Source of the DNA: an uncultured archaeon
GTDB lineage: Archaea; Halobacteriota; Methanosarcinia; Methanosarcinales; Methanoperedenaceae
Direction of reading: 5' to 3'
Assembly (NCBI GenBank): GCA_902386085.1
Contig: CABMIA010000056.1
Location: 1 to 9,701, forward strand
Length of the DNA: 9,701 bases
The translations under genes and the position numbers were made by a program. The notes under the pieces were generated by a model. It had not been told where the DNA came from. It was given only the letters and a program-made list of their open reading frames with translations, and searched no databases. Shown in pieces: positions 6,760 to 9,701 of this stretch (position 1 is the first letter of the stretch; every line of letters begins with the position of its first letter).

Positions 6760-7022
6760 ATTCGTTTATTTCCGTGGGGTCAGGAAATCGTCCAGTTTGT
6801 TGTAATAATCGGACCCATATGTCTTTTCCAAGGTCTTCGAACTCGTTTTTCATATCCTATCCGCTTTTATGAAAGGTTCTTTCAGTATATCAATTTTGTG
6901 CTTGCGGAAACTATATTAAATACACTAACAATGTAGTAAGAGCTTCTTCTGACCAAGAACAGGTGGATGAAATTCTATCTGGAAAATATATTATGAAGTA
7001 AAAATAAAAGAAAGGTAATAAA
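6760..7022. other. 263-base intergenic region before the SSB gene
   Basis: No supported gene. On the plus strand it carries two A/T boxes that could serve the SSB gene: CTATATTAAA (6911-6920), which would give a leader of about 80 bases, and AAAATATATTAT (6983-6994), which would give a very short one. A Shine-Dalgarno-like AAAGGT (7011-7015) lies about 7 bases before ATG 7023 and favours the longer leader. On the minus strand, short protein-like stretches joined by an ATGA (about 6770-6895) may be remnants of a lost gene pair, weakly supported. Confidence 0.4.
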
Positions 7023-7592
7023 ATGGAAACGACTGCTACTACGAATACGGCTGAAAATACGGCTACAAATTTTAATGTAAAAGACCTTACGGAAAATTCA
7101 AAAAATGTTAATGCAACTCTTAAAGTAATAGAGATCGGAGAGGTAAAAGACATCCAATCAAAATTCGGGGATAAGCGGGTGTGCGAAGTAAAAGTCGCCG
7201 ATGCCACAGGAAGTGTTTTGCTCTCCCTGTGGGACGACCAGATCGGAAAAATAGCGGTCGGCGATACGATATCCATCCAGAACGGCTATATATCAGTTGT
7301 CAGGAACTCGATGAGATTGAACATCGGGAAATACGGGAAGATGCTGCTTTCCGAAGAACCGCTTTCAGAGGTCAATACTGAAAATAATGTTTCGGACAGG
7401 CATGTAGAACAGCCCGAACGCAAACGCAGCGGAGGATATGGAGGCGGTGGCGGACGCGGTGGAGGAGGCTATGGTAGCATGTACGGCGGCGGCGGCGATC
7501 GTGGCTTTGGCGGATTCGGGCGCGGAGGCGGAGGAGGAGGACGGAGAGATTCAAGGGGCGGCGATAAAAGAGGCGGCAGGGGAAGGAGATAA
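7023..7592 (+). CDS. Single-stranded nucleic-acid-binding OB-fold protein with RGG-rich tail
   Basis: A 189-residue protein predicted to bind single-stranded DNA (possibly RNA) during replication, repair or transcription. Residues 18-110 form one OB fold closely resembling human SOSS-B/hSSB1 and crenarchaeal SSB: NVKDLTENSKNVN, then CEVKVADATGSVLLSLWDD with the conserved aromatic, then GDTISIQNGYISVVRNSMRLNIGKYGK. Residues 1-17 are a Thr/Asn-rich leader. Residues 135-189 are a low-complexity Gly/Arg tail (about 31 Gly and 11 Arg in 56 residues) with several RGG-type units, instead of the acidic tail of bacterial SSB. AAAGGT about 7 bases before the ATG supports the start. Many euryarchaea rely on multi-OB RPA, so this short form may have an auxiliary role. 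Confidence 0.85.
   Translation: METTATTNTAENTATNFNVKDLTENSKNVNATLKVIEIGEVKDIQSKFGDKRVCEVKVADATGSVLLSLWDDQIGKIAVGDTISIQNGYISVVRNSMRLNIGKYGKMLLSEEPLSEVNTENNVSDRHVEQPERKRSGGYGGGGGRGGGGYGSMYGGGGDRGFGGFGRGGGGGGRRDSRGGDKRGGRGRR
7425..7589 (+). repeat. Low-complexity Gly/Arg coding repeat (RGG tail)
   Basis: GGN and CGN codons repeat imperfectly over about 165 bases, encoding Gly runs of 2-6 residues punctuated by Arg, Tyr, Phe and Asp. The stretch is markedly G-rich on the plus strand, unlike the A/T-rich flanks. Such tracts change length easily by slippage, so tail length may vary between strains. Confidence 0.8.
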
Positions 7593-7627
7593 TATTCCTT
7601 CTTTTTCTTTTTTATATACATTTTTAT
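7593..7627 (+). terminator. T-rich terminator after SSB, merging with the RIO2 promoter
   Basis: Just after the SSB TAA, a pyrimidine/T-rich run (CCTTCTTTTTCTTTTTT, 7598-7614) matches intrinsic archaeal termination, which needs oligo-U without a strict hairpin. It runs directly into TTTATATA (7611-7618), a good TATA box 36 bases before the RIO2 ATG at 7654. That would start transcription near 7640-7645, giving a leader of about 10 bases. Both signals are by composition only. Confidence 0.5.
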
Positions 7628-7653
7628 AGTAAACTACTATATACACTAAATTA

Positions 7654-8538
7654 ATGCTGGAAAATATTCCGGAAACGTTTCTGAATACCACGAACAAAGA
7701 ATTTCGGGTTCTTCTCGCCATCGAGAATAAAATGAAATTCTATGAATGGGTTCCGATTGAAGAACTAATTAATTTTACAAAATTTGACCTGAAAGAAATC
7801 AACTACAATCTTTCGAATCTTGCAGGGAAAAAACTTATCCATAAAAATATTCTGGCATACGAAGGGTACAGGATATACTTTGAGGCGTATGACCTGCTTG
7901 CCCTGAATGCTTTTGTGAGCCGCGGTTCGATCAATGCAATCGGGGATGCGATCGGGGCCGGGAAAGAATCTGTCGTTTATGCAGGTACAGGCGGGATCAC
8001 CAACAGGGAGGTTATCATAAAGTTCCACAGGGAAGGGAAAACGAGTTTCAAACAGGTCAGAATAAAACGTGAACATATAGTGCAGAAAAAACACCTTTCA
8101 TGGCTTTACGCTTCGCGCCTTGCCGCCAAAAGAGAGTACGACGCGCTTAAAATCCTTTATCCTGGGGTCAATGTTCCCGAGCCTGTCGATTATAACAGGC
8201 ATGCCATTGTAATGGCTCCCGTAAAAGGGCAGGCACTTGCACATACGAAGGTAAACGAATCCGAGTGGTATCTTGGGGAGATACTGACCCAGGTAAAAAA
8301 AGCTGCCGCTCTTGGGGTCATTCACGGGGATCTGAGCGAATTTAATATATTTGTCAATCCGGAGGGATGCGAAATAATCGACTGGCCGCAGTATATTACA
8401 TTTTCGCATCCGAATGCAACGGAGTTGCTTTACAGGGATATTGATAATGTCCTGACATTTTTTTGGAAAAAGTACAGGGTAAAAAGAGATATTCAGGAAG
8501 TGATAAACAGTATAATGGAGATATGCCTGAAAAAGTAA
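7654..8538 (+). CDS. rio2: RIO2-family atypical protein kinase/ATPase
   Basis: A 294-residue RIO2 homologue, needed in late maturation of the small ribosomal subunit. Residues 1-88 are the RIO2-specific winged-helix domain. The kinase domain follows: nucleotide loop GAGKESVVY (101-109), the ATP-binding lysine in VIIKFH (K123), the REYDAL helix with E161, the catalytic loop HGDLSEFN (224-231, D226 and N231), and the metal-binding IIDWPQ (D243), which forms the phospho-aspartate in RIO2. SHPNA and the C-terminal RDIDNVLTFFWKKY segment are also typical of RIO2 rather than RIO1. No activation or substrate-binding loops of ordinary kinases are present. The 3' end overlaps the next gene by 16 bases in another frame. 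A TATA box 36 bases upstream serves the pair. Confidence 0.95.
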   Translation: MLENIPETFLNTTNKEFRVLLAIENKMKFYEWVPIEELINFTKFDLKEINYNLSNLAGKKLIHKNILAYEGYRIYFEAYDLLALNAFVSRGSINAIGDAIGAGKESVVYAGTGGITNREVIIKFHREGKTSFKQVRIKREHIVQKKHLSWLYASRLAAKREYDALKILYPGVNVPEPVDYNRHAIVMAPVKGQALAHTKVNESEWYLGEILTQVKKAAALGVIHGDLSEFNIFVNPEGCEIIDWPQYITFSHPNATELLYRDIDNVLTFFWKKYRVKRDIQEVINSIMEICLKK

Positions 8539-9701
8539 TTTTTGGAATCGATATCGCAAAAGGTTCTATTAAATCAAAGGAACAGCCGGGTTATGCCGTT
8601 GCAATATTAAGGGGCGGCAATGTCGAGCACCATCACATGGTAAGTATGTATAAATTCCTTCGGATGGCCTGGAAAGAAAAGCCGGAGATCATAGCGGTCG
8701 ATAATGTTCACGAACTCGCATCAGACAGGAATGATCTCATCTCATTTCTCCAGAAATTACCTGCGAGCACCAAACTCGTTCAGGTAACTGGAGGCGAAAA
8801 ACTTGAACCGCTGACACGACTTGCAAAACAGCAGGGATTTTCATTTGACAGGTTCAACCCTAACGATGAAGCTCTTGCCTGCGCAAGACTTGCGGAACTG
8901 GGGATAGGGCATGAGGTCTCGGCTTTTGAGGATAAGACAATGATCAAAGTGAGCAGAGGGAGGTCGCTTGGAAAGGGAGGTTGGAGCCAGAACAGGTACA
9001 GGCGCAAGGTGCATGGTCATGTGCGGCAGAAGGCACGGGAAATAGAGGATTACCTGCATGAACAGTCAAAGCTTGCCGGATTTACATACTCGCAAAATGT
9101 TGTCGAGCGGTTCGGGGGGTATTCAAAAGCAGAATTCCTTGTTGATGCTCCGCGCAGCTCACTTCATGTAAGTTCAGGAAAGTACGGGGATGTGCAGGTG
9201 AGCGCAAGAAGCATTGAACGCGACGCCCTGGCCTTTCATCCCATTTCGACAAAAAAAAGGGATTATATTATTGTGGGCATTGACCCGGGCACGACCACGG
9301 CAATTGCGGTGCTTACACTGGAAGGGGAACTCAGGATGCTTCACAGTTCCCGGACGATCTCGATCCCCGAGGTCATAGAAATGATCGCTGAGCAGGGAAG
9401 GCCGCTCATTATTGCAAGCGATGTGTTCCCTACCCCGAATGCTGTTGAAAAAATCCGCCGTGCATTCAATGCCGTGCTCGGATCGCCTGATGATATTATC
9501 ACAACTGAAGATAAGATCGAGTTTGCAAAGCCATACGGGTATTCAAACAACCATGAACGCGATGCGATCTCCGCTGCGGTGTCCGTCTATCGCAAAAACA
9601 AGAATAAGTTCGAACAGATAAAGAAAAAAATTCCTCATGGGGTGGATGCTAATGAAGTCATTGCGCAGGTTGTAAGGGGTAAGGCCGTTGATGCTGCAAT
9701 A
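8523..9701 (+). CDS. COG2433/DUF460 RNase H-fold protein, N-terminal 393 residues (runs off right edge)
   Basis: An archaeal protein of the family described as a possible RuvC/YqgF-type nuclease; function unproven. The frame starts with ATG at 8523 inside the end of rio2 (GGAG just upstream) and stays open to the window edge. Two RNase H-like segments are visible: residues 1-120 (GIDIAKGS with D10, IIAVDN with D60, NPNDEAL with D115) and 245-356 (VGIDPGTTTAIAV with D254, IIASDVFPTP with D300, NHERDAISAA with D347). Each has the three-acid spacing of the fold. Between them lies a basic loop, RGRSLGKGGWSQNRYRRK (145-162), followed by a helix. The family usually ends in a long coiled coil, expected beyond the edge. 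The overlap with rio2 suggests shared expression and a possible link to ribosomes or translation. Confidence 0.88.
   Translation, partial: MPEKVIFGIDIAKGSIKSKEQPGYAVAILRGGNVEHHHMVSMYKFLRMAWKEKPEIIAVDNVHELASDRNDLISFLQKLPASTKLVQVTGGEKLEPLTRLAKQQGFSFDRFNPNDEALACARLAELGIGHEVSAFEDKTMIKVSRGRSLGKGGWSQNRYRRKVHGHVRQKAREIEDYLHEQSKLAGFTYSQNVVERFGGYSKAEFLVDAPRSSLHVSSGKYGDVQVSARSIERDALAFHPISTKKRDYIIVGIDPGTTTAIAVLTLEGELRMLHSSRTISIPEVIEMIAEQGRPLIIASDVFPTPNAVEKIRRAFNAVLGSPDDIITTEDKIEFAKPYGYSNNHERDAISAAVSVYRKNKNKFEQIKKKIPHGVDANEVIAQVVRGKAVDAAI

Noticed and set aside
7372..7629. Short open frames in other frames and on the minus strand over the Gly-rich tail
   Set aside because: The GGN/CGN repeat keeps several frames open at once; only the OB-fold frame has a recognisable domain and ribosome binding site.

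Overview
The window looks like chromosomal DNA of a euryarchaeon (Halobacteriota), most likely a Methanosarcinales-type methanogen or an ANME relative such as Methanoperedens. This rests on archaeal marker genes (RIO2 kinase, the COG2433/DUF460 RNase H-fold protein, a SOSS-B-like single-stranded DNA-binding protein), a four-subunit pyruvate:ferredoxin oxidoreductase operon, A/T-rich TATA boxes close to the start codons, and many ATGA stop/start overlaps. The genus is inference.

Left part (1-1740): on the minus strand lies the N-terminal two thirds of a Glu/Leu/Phe/Val dehydrogenase, running off the left edge, with its own promoter. Behind it is a plus-strand toxin-antitoxin pair: a UPF0175 ribbon-helix-helix antitoxin and a DUF3368 PIN-like toxin. 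Between the dehydrogenase promoter and the antitoxin promoter is a short minus-strand relic (about 735-825) that matches the 3' end of porB at DNA level. The toxin-antitoxin pair is therefore bracketed by two copies of a porB tail.

Centre-left (1737-4592, minus strand): the operon porC-porD-porA-porB, in transcription order, every junction an ATGA overlap, encodes pyruvate synthase (acetyl-CoA + CO2 + reduced ferredoxin to and from pyruvate). porB holds the most striking feature of the window. Its reading frame stops at a TAG at codon 246, yet the same frame continues for 44 codons of clearly PorB-like C-terminus to a TGA, giving the usual family length of about 290 residues. Either UAG is read through (pyrrolysine insertion is the known archaeal mechanism) or this is a fresh nonsense mutation or sequence error.

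Centre-right (4593-6759): a 146-base divergent promoter region with a 15-base perfect palindrome separates por from a plus-strand, probably leaderless AAA+ ATPase. The ATPase is translationally coupled to a PhnP-like metallo-beta-lactamase-fold hydrolase.

Right part (7023-9701): a single-stranded nucleic-acid-binding OB-fold protein with a long Gly/Arg tail, then an overlapping pair, RIO2 kinase (ribosome maturation) and a COG2433 protein cut by the window edge. The latter shows two RNase H-like segments with a loop between them that resembles the release-factor eRF1/VLRF1 signature. No rRNA, tRNA, CRISPR array or insertion sequence was seen.
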